NCBI GenBank assembly: GCA_000231825.2
Contig: JH720300.1
Location: forward strand, 1,303,928-1,367,927
From: Tetrahymena elliotti 4EA
Lineage: Eukaryota; Ciliophora; Oligohymenophorea; Hymenostomatida; Tetrahymenidae
Direction of reading: 5' to 3'
Length of the DNA: 64,000 nt
Notes under the pieces: generated by a model
What the model saw: the letters and a program-made list of their open reading frames with translations, nothing else
Databases searched by the model: none
What the model was told of the DNA's origin: nothing
Program-made: the position numbers and the translations under genes
Shown: positions 1 through 12,542 of the stretch, piece after piece
Position numbering within the stretch: the first letter of the stretch is position 1
Layout of the letters: every line of letters starts with the position of its first letter

Positions 1-1079
1 TTAATTTATAATTGAGTTTTATATTTTTACATTATCTTAACCAGAAAGAACTACTAAGGCTAGAATGGAACTATCATTGAAAGCTACCTAGTAGTATGGT
101 TAAAATTTATCAAATAGCAAACCAATGAACTTTCCATCTTTTTTTGCAAAATTAGTTTTATCAACAAAAAGAAAAAACTTATTAAAATATTACTTTACAA
201 AAAGCTATTATTAGGATCTTGAACACCATAAACATAAAAATCCTAATTGATAAGATATATTAAAAAATGATAAGAATATAACTAAACACTACTTTCAATA
301 AAATACCTAATAATAGAACGCACTTGAGCATTTAGCTTGATTTATCTCCATCTTATTTGCAGAAATTTGATAAGCTTATTAAGACATAATTATTAATATG
401 GAACTCTTTAATTATATTTTACTAATTAGCTTTTGGTCAGAATTAACAACTATCAAATAGTCAGCTGAATAAAATGTCAACATGGTTATCTGAGAAATTG
501 AAGAAGAAAAATTAATTCGAGGAGTAGAACATATTAAGTTAGAAATTAGAAGATTAATTGTCAAACAGAAGAGTAGTTTTTAACTTCTACAAACCATTTT
601 ATAAAAAGACAAATTAATTAGTATAGTGATAATTCAGAAAATTTATTGATTTACTATTTTTTTACAAATTTAATGTTAGTAATGATTAATTACCAATTTA
701 TAAAAAATATTCTTTAAGAGATGGTTAAAGAATGCTTTTCAAACATTAAATAGATTGATTACATTTTTTAATTATTAATAATATTAAATATAATATTCCT
801 TATTCACTTATTCATTTCAACTCATTTTCATGTTGATAAAATCCATAAAAACAAAATAACATTACAAAATAAAAATTTATACACTTTTTTCAATTTCGCT
901 GATGAAAAAGTATATCGAATTTAATGGACTTAATTTTTGGAGTCACTTTCGGAATAAATATACATACTTAAAAAAATATTAATCGTTCTAATAAAATAAT
1001 AAAAAATATCTATTTATTAAAGTAAACATTAAATTTTTACAAATATTGTATTTTATTCAAATTTCACAAACATTAAAAT
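1..1079. other. AT-rich intergenic stretch, possibly with a decayed gene tail
   Basis: No gene can be supported here. One + strand frame is open from base 2 to a TGA at 248-250 (about 82 codons). The same frame continues coding-like but interrupted by TGAs near 341, 368 and 491. With TGA as the only stop, open runs of 60-100 codons are expected by chance, so this is either noise or the eroded 3' end of a gene starting left of the window. Confidence 0.4.
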
Positions 1080-4000
1080 TCATTTTTTAGAGAAAAGCTC
1101 AATTTATCTCTTCTCACTGATGGTATGTTTCAAAGTAAGGTTTAAAGGACTATTTTTGGTAGTTAAAAATTAATTATTCCTTAAATGGCATTCTTAAATT
1201 TAAGATTTTTAAGCTTAAAAAATGTTCAATCCAGAAGAAGAGGAGAATTGATTTTTTTATGAATTATATATATTAAATTTTTTTTAGTTTATTAGATTGT
1301 AAGATAAATTCTTTGCATGTATAGATAAGCTATCATCGGATATACTATTATCAGTTATTTCTTATTTCTTTTACAGTTTCTATTTACAAAAAAAATTATG
1401 TATCTTTTATTTTATCAAACCCCTTTTAACAAATAGATCAATTAGCATAGAAATAGGATTTAAAATCAAGATAAATAAACAGCATCCCATAACTATCCAG
1501 CTTAGTTTAGTCAAAAATTAAATATCAGCAAGTGGAACTTCTTGAAAGCTTTCTAATTAGGAAACTCTATTCCCAATAAAATAAATAGATAAAAGTATAC
1601 CTACCCACACAATTTATTCAATGATGAGGAAAAAATTCTACATAGATGTTTTCAAAGGTCTTAAAAATAAAGATATAAGCAGTAAGATAGCCTAGACAGA
1701 TATACAGCTATATATCTAAGTTTTGAAAGTTGATTCTGTTAATGTAATTATCAATGGAAATAATATATTTTCAAAGGCAATATAAATTAATTAAAAATTT
1801 CTGGCTAATTTTGTTTAGAATTTGGTTTCTTAATTGAATTATTCATAGATCAAAATTTCTAAACTTTTTTAGTTATAATACATATTTTCTGACTAGTAAT
1901 TATTTTGGTTGTTTATTAACTTATAAATTTTGAATAGGAATATTAAAAGATATACAAATACTATTAAAGCAATTGCCAATTTAACTTAGATATGATCAAA
2001 TTCATAGGCATCATAAATTATTACAGCATATAGTTCGATTCCGATGCTAAATATCATTATTGTTATTAAAATTTAATGTAATAAGATCAGAACAAATGGG
2101 AATAGATCTTCACTAAAAAAGCACACCAATTTTAAAGATTTGCTTTTGATTTCAATCATTTGTTATGTTTTTTATTACTTTTTGTAATAGAGTATAAATG
2201 GCAAAGAAATTATCCAAAGCATTATTATAATACAAATACTACCTCCACAATTATAAATAATATTTTCTCCTATTTTTTCAAATCCAAATTTGTTTGGCAA
2301 CAAAATTCCTTTGTCTTCTCCAAAAATTTATTTAGACAGAAAATTAAATTTGTTTATTTAATCAATAGGAGATTTGCCAGCAAAAGCCTTTAAAAATGTC
2401 TAAAGAAGTTCTGGGTATGTTGTGTTTATTAAAAGGAGGAAGTACAATTTTTGAAGTTTTAAAAATGAAGAAGCAATACTAGAATTTGGCTGAATAGATT
2501 AAAGCAAAACAGAAGAGGTTATTGTAGACCCTACCACAACAGTAGTAGCTTTTTCTGTAGCAGCACTAACAGATTTAAGCTATTCTTTTGTTACTGTAGA
2601 TGGAATAATGATTTTACAATTACTATTTTAATCAAGCTAATTATTATCATCACATTACAGGCATTTTTACTTGTTTTAGCAAACACTGCATCCATCTTAA
2701 CACTTTGTACAGTCTTTTAATTCTGGATCTTCAAAATAACCCTCTTTACATTAACAAGTTTAATTTGAAGACAAAACTCTCAAATCTGAATTGCATGATG
2801 TGCATTCAGTATCAGATCTATTGCAGGTTTTACATAAACTGCTACATTTTAAACAAATATTTGAGTTATTAGAAGAATAGTAGCCTTTTTAACACTCACA
2901 TGTACCATTCAAATTTAGCTCTCGGTTTAAATTAGGAAGACATTAATAACACTTTTGACCATCACATTTCTAACAAAACGAACTACATTTCAGACATTCA
3001 AAATTATTAGTTTATTCAGAATACCCATCTTTGCATAGGCATTATGAATTAGATAAATACCTATTTTAATTCTCATGGCAAGATTGACAATTATTCTAAC
3101 TTTCATTTGTACAAGTTTGGCAGCTCCCATGACAACTTAAGCAATTGTTTTTTGAAAAAAAATAACCATTTTTGCAAACACATTAATTTTCTTTTAAAAT
3201 TAAATTCAATTATTAATTACAGCTATTGCATCTTTAAGGCCCTTTACCATCACATGATTTACATATAGGATCACATTTTAAGCATTTCCCATCCTCTAGA
3301 AAGAAACCCAATTAACACACACATTCTGAATTAGATAGTACTTTATTTTCACTTATATCACAGCTCAAACACTATGAACTTCCTTTTGCTTTACATGTCT
3401 AACAATTTTCATCACATTTTTCACATTACTAAATACTATTTTCAAAGAATCCATCTTTACATATGCATTAATTTTAAACTAATTATCTATTTTGACTATC
3501 ATTACAAGATTCACAAAGTAAATTATTTGTTTGAGAGCAGGTTTTGCATCTTTAATCACAAGTCAAACAAATATTATTTACTAATGATTTACCAACTTAG
3601 CAATAACACTTATTATCATTTAATACTTTACCATCAAGTTCATCACAGCTTTTACATTAATCGATTCCATCTCCAAAGCAGGTTTGACAAGAAATATGAC
3701 AAGAGAGGCATTAATCATTCTTCATATAAAAACCATCTCTACATATACACTAGCCATTTAAAGCAATTTTATTTTAATCTTCATAGCAGCTTATACATTA
3801 GTTTAAGTTACCATCTGTGCAAGTTTTACATACAGGATTACACTTTTTACACTAATTATTTTCTTCAAAAAAACCATCATTGCATTTACACTGTTAATTG
3901 ATACTATCTAGGATTCTATTTTATTCTGTTTCATAACAACTCAAGCAATCTTTTTCAGAAGGTCCATTACAAGACTTACAATTACTATGGCATTAAAAAC

Positions 4001-6253
4001 ATTGAGATTCAGTTGATGAGTAAAAACCTGATCTACAATAACAAAATTTTTGACTACCAATAGTTATCAGTTCTCTTTCTGAAGGGCAGGCGATACTTTA
4101 AACAATTAAAAAGTTTAATTAAAATATAAATGAAATGTATTTACCAAGAATCTTCCTTATTTGCTTATGAACAAGTTTTACAAGTTTTATGGCAGTTTTG
4201 ATTTTGTGAACAAACTAATTAACTAGAGTTCCAAGAGTAGCCATCAAGACATTTATTACATTAAACTCTCCCATTATTAATTTAACAATCTAAACAATTA
4301 TCAGGGCATTTAATGCAATTTTGGCTATATCCATCATCATAATAGCCATTAATACAAGAGCAATTTGTTGTTTATGAGTTTCTTTTACTTTGTGAACTAT
4401 CATAACAAGACAAACAAATAATTTAATTATTTTAGAGTTCACATTAATTGCAATAATATGGACATTTTTAACAAATAGGATTATTTAAGTTATCATAATA
4501 AGAACTTAAGCAAGAACAATTTTAAGATACATCATTTCTAAAAGTATTACCACTTATGCAAGAGTCACATTTGTTAACATCAGTAGAGCAGGTAGCACAA
4601 AAAAAAGCGCATTTGATACAAGAATTATCTTTTTTCATTTCTTTTGATGTACAAATAACTTAAACAGGCTCTTATATATTTATATCTAATAAAAAATATT
4701 TAATTAGTAATATGTAAATCTAATTTTAATATTACTGAAGATTTTTTTATCAGCTTCTACAAAAATTAAATTTTGATTTTTCTAATTTAATATAAAATAT
4801 TTTAAATGTAAGTTTATAGTATATGATTGATCTAATAAATATTTATCAAAATTATATAAATTACTGGAGAAACCTAAAGTTTGCTTATTTGTACTTGGTT
4901 CTAATAAGTATTGAGCTGTTTTACTTTTTTAGCAGATATATCAATTAAGTAATCTTTTATTATATTTTAGTGATAATCATTATACATTTTTTAATTTATT
5001 AATAAGAAATACGTATAATCTACACTTTATTTTAATCGATAATAAATAAATTATTATCTTAAATTTTAGCTTCACTAGGTGTCAGAATATCTTCTGTAAA
5101 CTCAGTACTTAATTTAAAAGTACTGAATTCAAGTTTACAAAAATATAATTTAGAATCATCGATTAAGAAAAGCTTAAGTTTATCTTTCTTTTTTAAGAAG
5201 AGCTATAAATTTTTGAAAATGAGTCAAAGAAATTACTTAATATGGAAAAACGTATGAAAAATATTAGTTCTTTATTTTGTCATGTCTTAATTCAAGATTT
5301 TTTATTTCTTTTTGAGATTATTTCTTCCAGACTATTTTTTATGTTTATTTTTTTTTGTTTTAATAAATAAAAATTTTATCTTACACACCAATTTATTTTC
5401 GCAAAGAGCAACTATGTAGATAGACTTTTTATAAAATTACAAAAATAAAATTTTGTTTATATTTTTAAAGACATACATTTCCCGATTCAGATTCTAACAT
5501 TCCATTAACTGTTTTATCACAACCAACCAGATTTACTTATTGTTAATTGTCGCTTTTATACCCTAAAATAGATAAAATATCTTTTAAATAATAATGATTG
5601 AACTGGAATATTACAAATAACTCCTTTTTGAGATTCTTTACTGTAACAATAAACTTCCTATTAAAGAATTTTTATATAAAATGATTTGCTTTAAAAACAA
5701 AAGTATACTTCATTAGAATTTAAAGTAAAAATATTATTCAAGGGTTTATTTGCTTCTCCTTTATAAACTGCATTCTAGTCTATTGTAAAGAGACCATTCA
5801 TTTTGATGTCTATTTTTAAAACGAAAGTTTATTTTTATATTTTTAAAATTTAGTTTACATTAGATTGAATAATTAAGACCAATTACTATCAAAAGATTTT
5901 CCTATTAGTATGATAAAAGCAAGATTTAAATATTATAAATTATATAAAATTACATCTTTGAGATATGCGTTTTGACAGTAGGGAGATTAAGTATAAATCT
6001 GTGTTTATTTTGTGGATATCTGAATAGCTTTTTAGTAAATGTGTTAATGAATTATTGATGAATAAATTATGAAGATACTAAGAAATGGGTTTTGATCAAA
6101 ATTTTAATCAGAGACAATGATATAATCATCCTAGTAAAATGTAGGGTAATTAATAGTAGGTTTATCTTATTCATGAATTAAGATAGCTTTAAACGCATTA
6201 CATTTACATTGTTTAAAAATGAGTATTCCAATAATAGTAAATAGTAGATTCAT
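1080..6253 (-). CDS. Large Cys-rich multi-pass membrane protein (Tetrahymena furin/growth-factor-receptor-like repeat family)
   Basis: The start at 6253 opens with a signal peptide (MNLLFTIIGILIFKQCKCNA). The N-terminal region includes MNGLFTIDQNAVYKGEAN, of the type seen at the front of many Tetrahymena surface proteins. From about 4660 to 2640 there is a long run of closely spaced C-x2-C repeats with Tyr/Asn spacers, like furin/growth-factor-receptor repeats. Then comes TEKATTTVV-like sequence (here TEKATTVVVGSTI), followed by several hydrophobic segments (for example LYFLLLINTTY, IICIIIMLWIISLPFILYY-like, IALIVFVYLLIFLF). A hydrophilic cytoplasmic tail ends at TGA 1080-1082. Many Gln codons are TAA/TAG. 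Introns are visible near 5885-5955 and 4095-4150, with more between 4680 and 5480, so the exact protein length (about 1,400-1,500 residues) is approximate. The family is large and of unknown function, probably at the cell surface. The call is firm; exon joins are not. Confidence 0.8.
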
Positions 6254-7407
6254 TCTATTTAATTTTAGTTTACTGTCTTTTTATTTATTTTGTAGTATTT
6301 ATGATCAATAAATTAAAGATAATTAGAATGAATATTGAAAATATTTATTTGATTTTTAATTATGATTAAAATTGCTTACTTTTTTTAGAATATAAATGAA
6401 TTATAAATAATCTCTAAGTTTTTTAATGTTTACAATATTTTTGTGTACACAGAATGTATAATTTCTACCTTCATTTTTATTCAAGTATCATATTAATTTT
6501 GAGATTGCTTCTTACATCAACCAAGGAACAAAACATTACTGTTATTTTTAGAATCAAAAAAACTTATTTCTTTTATTATCATTTCATATTTGAAATCAAT
6601 ATTTTACAGTTTTCATTTAACTAAAATGTTAAATTTTTATATTAATCTTATAAATCAGTAATAATCCGAATAATTATTTTATAAATTGCAAAATATTCTA
6701 AGTAAATAATAAAATTAGGCTCAAAAATTTATTTAACAAGTTTTTCATTTAAAAAAGAAGAAATTTTAATCAATATTCCCTTAAAAAATTTGCTAAATCT
6801 AAGTTTGAAAGATGTTATTTTTTACACAAAAACAATTTATTCTTTTTCAATTTATTTTAAATTATATTTTGATTCCAAGTATTTTTAAGCAAAAATTTGA
6901 AATCGATTTAAAATTATTTAATTAATGACATTTTGCTCATTTTACTAGATAGATGGTTTGTAAGAATTTACAACAAATTTTTAATTTTCTAGTTAATTGT
7001 TGACTTTTAAAAGAATTAACGTAGTTGATCAAAGTTAAGGTTATTTTTTTAAATAATTTTATTGGTAAAATGTAACCTTAAGCACCTTAAATTTGAAACC
7101 ACCCTTACTTTGAGAGGCAACTTAATGTTGAGTAACTATGGTATTAGCTAATATTTTTTAAATTTGTATAAAAATTTATTTATTTTTTTTTTTCAATAAT
7201 GTTGACAAAGTGATATTAAATTGTGTTAAATAATTAATACTTTGAATGAGATCAACAATTAATTATTAAATTCAAAATTTAACTTACTGAAATAAACCAT
7301 TTTTAAAAATAGACATAAAATCAGATATCATTAAATAATTAATCTAATTATAAAAATTAAATTGAATAAATAATTATTATATTTTTTGAGTATTTTCATT
7401 ATTAATT
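6254..7407. other. Intergenic, 5' flank of Cys-rich gene and 3' flank of syntaxin
   Basis: About 1.15 kb of very AT-rich sequence lies between the start of the membrane-protein gene and the stop of the syntaxin gene, both on the minus strand. I see no conserved protein, RNA or long repeat. Promoter elements for the leftward gene should lie just right of 6253 but none can be named. Confidence 0.6.
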
Positions 7408-8849
7408 TCATTTTAAAGAAACAGGAACTATGATTGCAACTAAAATAATAACTCCAATCAAAATCAAGCAACACATTTTCTAATTATTATTTAAAAAAGA
7501 TTTGAGTTAAATATTCCTTTTCGAGCAAAAAAATGAATTGTAAATTTTACTTTTTTTGATTTTTGATGTAATGTTTTAGCAGTTGATAAATGTTTATTGC
7601 TGCCAGTAGTATTAAATTTAGTTACTCTTACATTTATTTCAATATCGTCAATCATCATTCCTTAATGATGAACAAGCATAGCTAAATCTTTAAATAGTTC
7701 ATCTACTTATCTAACACTCTAATTTATTTTTATTTCAAAAATGTCTTAAAAATGCAAAAAGTTTTAAAAATAAATTTACTCTTTCCAGTTCTAGAATTTC
7801 TTTATGCTTTTCTTGGATATCATTAAATGTATTTAATTATTATACAGTTGCTGATTATTAAAAGCGCTTTTACATCATTTGGCTTACTTACTAAAATTAA
7901 TATAATGAAATAATTAAGTAAATACAATATTTATAGTCAAATAAATCTAAATCAGAATACAACAAAATTGTTTTTTATTTGTTTGATCATGAATATTTTC
8001 AATCAAATAAAAGATGATGTAAACTTTATAAACTTAAATTAACATTTCAAATTTACTGAAGGATCATTGCAAATTTCTTCCAATTCCCTATCAGATAAAG
8101 AGCTATCCATATATTATGCTTCTCTTTTTATTTTATCCTTCACTGTTTGCTTATAGGTTATCTAGGTAGTTTGGAAATCTTACAAAACTTCTTTTACTTT
8201 ACACTTAATAGCATTTAAATTTGTTGATTTAAAATTAGTTTCAGTGTCATTCTATTTTAAAATAATTTTAATATCAATTTATTGATTGATAATGCATATT
8301 TTTATTGTATAAAACTAAATTGAACAACCTATAAAAGTGTTATTTATCAACTAACCATTTTCAAAAGTTAAAATAATCTATTTATTTTTTAATAATTTAC
8401 TGGCTTAGTGGCTACTGAATCTTTAACCTAGTCTTCTATTGCATTTAATAATTGCTTTAACTGCGTATTTTTCATAGTAGCTTCCTTTATGATTTAGTTT
8501 ATCTTGTTATTTATATCTATTTTTACAAAAAACAATAAGCTACTTTCATTGATTTTTAATTAATAAAATGTATTTTTTTTACCTTTTTCAGAGACTGCTG
8601 TTGTTGCCTTAGAATATTTTTATCTTAGCTCTTCTATACTTTCATTACAAAATTCAATATCTTTTATAACTTTTTTAATTTTAGCTATTTCCTGTTAAAA
8701 CTCAGGTAAAATAGAACTACTAAAATCATCACTCATTTATTTATATGTTGATGCTTTAGAGGAGCCCATCTATTTAAATTTAAAAAGATATATTTCTGTT
8801 TCTAATATTTTTATTGTACCTCCTTTAACTCAAGTAATCTATTGTTCAT
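7408..8849 (-). CDS. Syntaxin, Qa-SNARE
   Basis: Qa-SNAREs drive membrane fusion by forming four-helix bundles with Qb, Qc and R-SNAREs. The first exon reads MNNRLLELKE, matching the usual M-x-x-R-x-x-EL opening of syntaxins. It splices over 8770-8818 to MGSSKASTYKQ and an N-terminal helical (Habc-like) region. The SNARE helix carries KHKEILELERSVRQV and DELFKDLAMLVHHQGMMIDD. The glutamine in HHQG sits where the zero-layer Gln is expected, so this is a Q-type SNARE. A last intron precedes the C-terminal anchor (CCLILIGVIILVAIIVPVSLK), which leaves only a few residues outside. Several short introns are present; length is about 290 residues. Which organelle it serves cannot be told from sequence. 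It shares an 880-base divergent spacer with the TPR gene. Confidence 0.9.
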
Positions 8850-9731
8850 CTTTGAAGAAACTAAATGCTTTTATAAAAATGACTCGAAAAGTATTTGGTT
8901 TGTTTGTCTTTTTTGAAAAATATCTTGTTATTGTAAATTTTTGATGAAAATTAATTAGAACATATAAAAATTGGAATTATGCAAAAGTATATAATAGTTA
9001 GTGTAATTTTAGTGTTAATGGTTTTTATTTCATTAAATATTTTTTGGTGTTTGTTTTATGTAATTTACTTAAATTTTTACCCACTATCACGAATATAAAA
9101 ATATGAATTTGTAAAATATAGTGCAATCTTATAATAGAGTAATTTTATTTATCCTTAAATTATTTACTAAAATATAAAGTAAGTATTTTAGATAAAAGTT
9201 TTAATAAATTTCACAAAAGATTTCATTTGGAGTAATTTCAATTTTTTAATTTTTGAGAAAAATAACATTTCTAAATTTATTTTAGATCAAATTAAAGAAG
9301 ATGAAGGCAATCTATAATATATTAAAGGAGATACTAATTAAATTCATTAGAATATAAAAACAATAATACTTCAAATATTTTTAAACAAATAATTAGACAA
9401 CAATGTGTTTCTGATTATTTTCATTTTAACCACTAAATTAATTGTGAAAATTGCATATTTTATTTTACCACAAATAAAGAAATTTTACCATTCTTATCCT
9501 TTTAGTATTAATTTGAGATGTTTAAGATGAATTTTATAAATTCAAATCAAATCATGTGATTAGCATTGAATAGCCCTTTTGATTTGAGATAAATATCAAA
9601 ATTTAGATTTTAATAAATATTTCTGAATTTGACTCAACAAAAAAAAACAGTTAAAAAGTTATTATTTTTGTTATAATCTTAAATATAAAGCATTAAAATA
9701 GCCTAAATATAAAGACAAATAGATAGATTAA
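8850..9731. promoter_or_regulatory. Divergent intergenic region between syntaxin and TPR genes
   Basis: This 880-base AT-rich stretch separates the two divergent start codons, so it must hold both promoters. No specific motif can be identified. Inference from gene orientation only. Confidence 0.45.
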
Positions 9732-12261
9732 ATGACTACGCCATTCATTTCTAAGAGAGAGAAAAGTGCAGCAGATAATAAAGATTCTTAAAATAAAGCT
9801 AATGAAGTAAATACACAAATTAATTAAAAATTATGCACAATTTTTAGAAAATTAAAATGCTTCATTTTTCAATTAATGAAATCATTACAAGCTTGGATTA
9901 AGATAATGATTCTTTATAAAATAGGCAAATAAAAAATTTAATACCGGTAAATCAATTATGAAATAAGAGTCGAAAATGTAGGGAGAAATAGAGAAAGCCA
10001 TTTAGTGTTTTTCTGAAGCTATTACTCTTCTGTATGAATCACTTTATTGATATTTAATGCTAAATAATTGAAATTTTATATAATCAATATAGTTAAACAG
10101 CACCAAACTAGAGTGAAAAAACATATGCAAGATATTATGCTGCTAGAGGTAATGCCTTCATGGAGAATGGTCAATATTAAAGAGCTCTTTATGATTTTTC
10201 TGCAGCAGTTAGATTTTAAGAAACAGAAGCTGAATATTATAGTATGCAATTTTTCAATTATAATATGGAGTTAATAATTTATACCTTAATTAGGTAGTAG
10301 AGGTAATTGCTTACTTTAATTAAATCAGATCAAGGAAGCTCTAGAAGAATTCTAAAAGGCTATAGAGCTTGAGCCTTCTGATGGATACAGTTACTTGAAT
10401 AGAGCCCTTGTTTATGCAAGATTAGAAGATTATCATGTAAGTTTAAGATAGTTTCACAAAATATAAAGAAAAAATTTATAAATTTATTAGAATGCAATTC
10501 AAGATTACACAAGTGCACTTTAAAAGATTCCTTAATCCAAGAGTGAATCTAAGAACGTTAATGCTGAATTTAAAGCTTTTTTCCATAGAGGTAATTGCTA
10601 CAGATAAATTAAGGAGTATAATAAATCAATTGAAGATCTACAAAGAGCATGTGAAATTAAAAAAGATAATCCTCCTGCTTAGAATAACTTAGGTTTATCT
10701 TATTTTGAAAACTAACTTTATGAGCAAGTAAATACATTTTTTGATATATGCTAATAGTAAACATTTATTCTTATGTACTTTTTATTTAATAGGCACTTGC
10801 TAAATTCTAAAATGCTATTGATTTAGATGATTCCAAAGCAACTTATTTTAATAATAAAGCTTTAGCATTATATCACTTAGGATAATTAGATTTTTCTCTT
10901 ACTGTTTACAATAAAGCAATTGAGGTAGATCCTAATGATGCTCGTACACTTTATAATAGAGGTAACACATATCTGGCTTTAGGGTAAAGTTTTATATTGC
11001 TACATTTTGTTAAAAATTTTGGTTGAAAATTTTAATTTATCTAGATAAAATAAGTAAGCTCATGAAGACTTTGATAGTGCAATTAGATTGAGTCCTAACA
11101 ATCCCAAATTCTATCATTCTAAGGGTTTAGCTTATCAAGATGTTGGAGATTATTTAAATGCTATTTAGTTCTTTAAAAAAGCATTGATTATTTAAGAAGA
11201 TCATGTTCCTTCTATTTACCATTTAGGTTTAATGCAACACAAAAATGGTGATTTAAATGAAGCTCTTGAATCTTTTACTAAAGTATTATAAGCTATAGGA
11301 AATGATAGACTTGTATATGAGAGTCGAGGTTTGGTTTATTAAGAAATGAAAAATCATGAATACGCAATTTAAGATTTTGATGCTGCTATAGAATTAGAGC
11401 CAGGATATGCTGAAATATATTACTATAAAGGTCTTAGCAGAATAGAATAAAAGAAGTTAATTGATGCAATAGAAGATTTTAATAGGGCTCTTGATTTAGG
11501 TTCTAAAAATCCTGGTATATTCAGTGGTATTGGGTAATCCTATCGTTTTCTTAAAAATTTTGAAAAAGCTTTGTATTATCTCAATCAAGCTCTTGACAAA
11601 AGCCCTGGAAACGAAGAGTTTTTAGTTTAAAGATCAAATATTTATGTAGATATAGGAAAACACTAAGTAATTTATTCTTCATTTTTGACAAATATATTCA
11701 ATTCTATTAAATTAGGATGCAATAGATGATTTGACAGAGGCTCTGAAGAAGAAGCCTTTAGATCCTTAAGTTTTATATAAAAGAGGATTAGCTTTTTATA
11801 AAAATAAATAATTTGAAAAAGCAATAAAAGACTTGTTTAGAGCATTAGAAAATAAGCCTTATTATAGTTACGAAAGTGATATTCACTATCATTTGGGAAT
11901 TTCTTATTCTAATATGGAAATATACGAAAGGTCAATTGAACCTCTATCTAAAGCAATTTAGTTATCAAAATACGAGCCCTGTTACATTCATGAAAGGGCT
12001 AAATCATATTTACTTGTTGGTGAGTATTAAAAATCAGTTGATGACTTTACTAGAGTTATTGAACTACAACCTAGAAATCCTCATGCATATTTTGGTAGAG
12101 GATTTGCTCTCAAATCACTAAAAAAATATGAATAGGCTTCAGAAGATTTTGAGAAAGCCAAGGAACTTGATCCTAACAACCCAAAACTTGTTGTAAATTA
12201 CAAGATGATATATAATGTGAAATATGTAAAACTTTGTGAGCCTGGAGAGGAGATGAAATGA
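9732..12261 (+). CDS. Tetratricopeptide-repeat (TPR) scaffold protein
   Basis: TPR arrays form superhelical protein-binding scaffolds. After a short first exon (MTTPFISKREKSAADNKDSQ) and an intron at about 9808-9970, the rest is nearly all 34-residue repeats with the W/Y-G-A-F-A-P pattern. Examples are YYAARGNAFMENGQYQRALY, AFFHRGNCYRQIKEYNKSI, TLYNRGNTYLAL and PHAYFGRGFALKSLKKYEQA. I count about a dozen repeats. It ends with NVKYVKLCEPGEEMK and TGA 12259-12261, a basic/acidic tail after the last repeat. Introns include 10032-10092 and others near 10246-10302, 10440-10490, 10728-10790, 10985-11044 and 11668-11715. Length is about 700 residues. There is no signal peptide or membrane segment, so it is probably cytoplasmic or ciliary. 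The partner is unknown. The start is the first in-frame ATG compatible with the splice phase and is moderately certain. Confidence 0.88.
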
Positions 12262-12542
12262 GAATTCTAATTAAAGATAAATTCTATGTTAAAATAAAAA
12301 TGAGAAATAAATAATTAATAAATGAATCAATAATTAAATCAAAATATTAAATTCTTTGTTAAGTTCAAAGTTAAAAATTAAGAATTAGCAGGTTTTAAAT
12401 CAATAAATTACTTTTATTTTACTATCAAATTACACTTTTTAATTATCGAAGACTTCATTACATTCTAATTAAACTTTAATAATTTATTTTAAGTATAGAA
12501 ATCAAAAAAAATTAACAAAATATCAATCAAGAAATAAAAGAA
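12262..12542. other. Short AT-rich spacer
   Basis: Spacer between the TPR gene stop and the first ATG of the decayed propeller gene. Nothing recognisable. Confidence 0.6.

Noticed and set aside
2..250. An 82-codon + strand open frame at the left edge
   Set aside because: With only TGA as stop and high AT content such runs are common by chance. No motif supports it, though an eroded gene end cannot be excluded.
5520..5536. AACCAACC-like sequence resembling part of the Tetrahymena chromosome breakage sequence
   Set aside because: Only a partial match, and it lies in an exon of the Cys-rich gene. No full 15-base element was seen anywhere.
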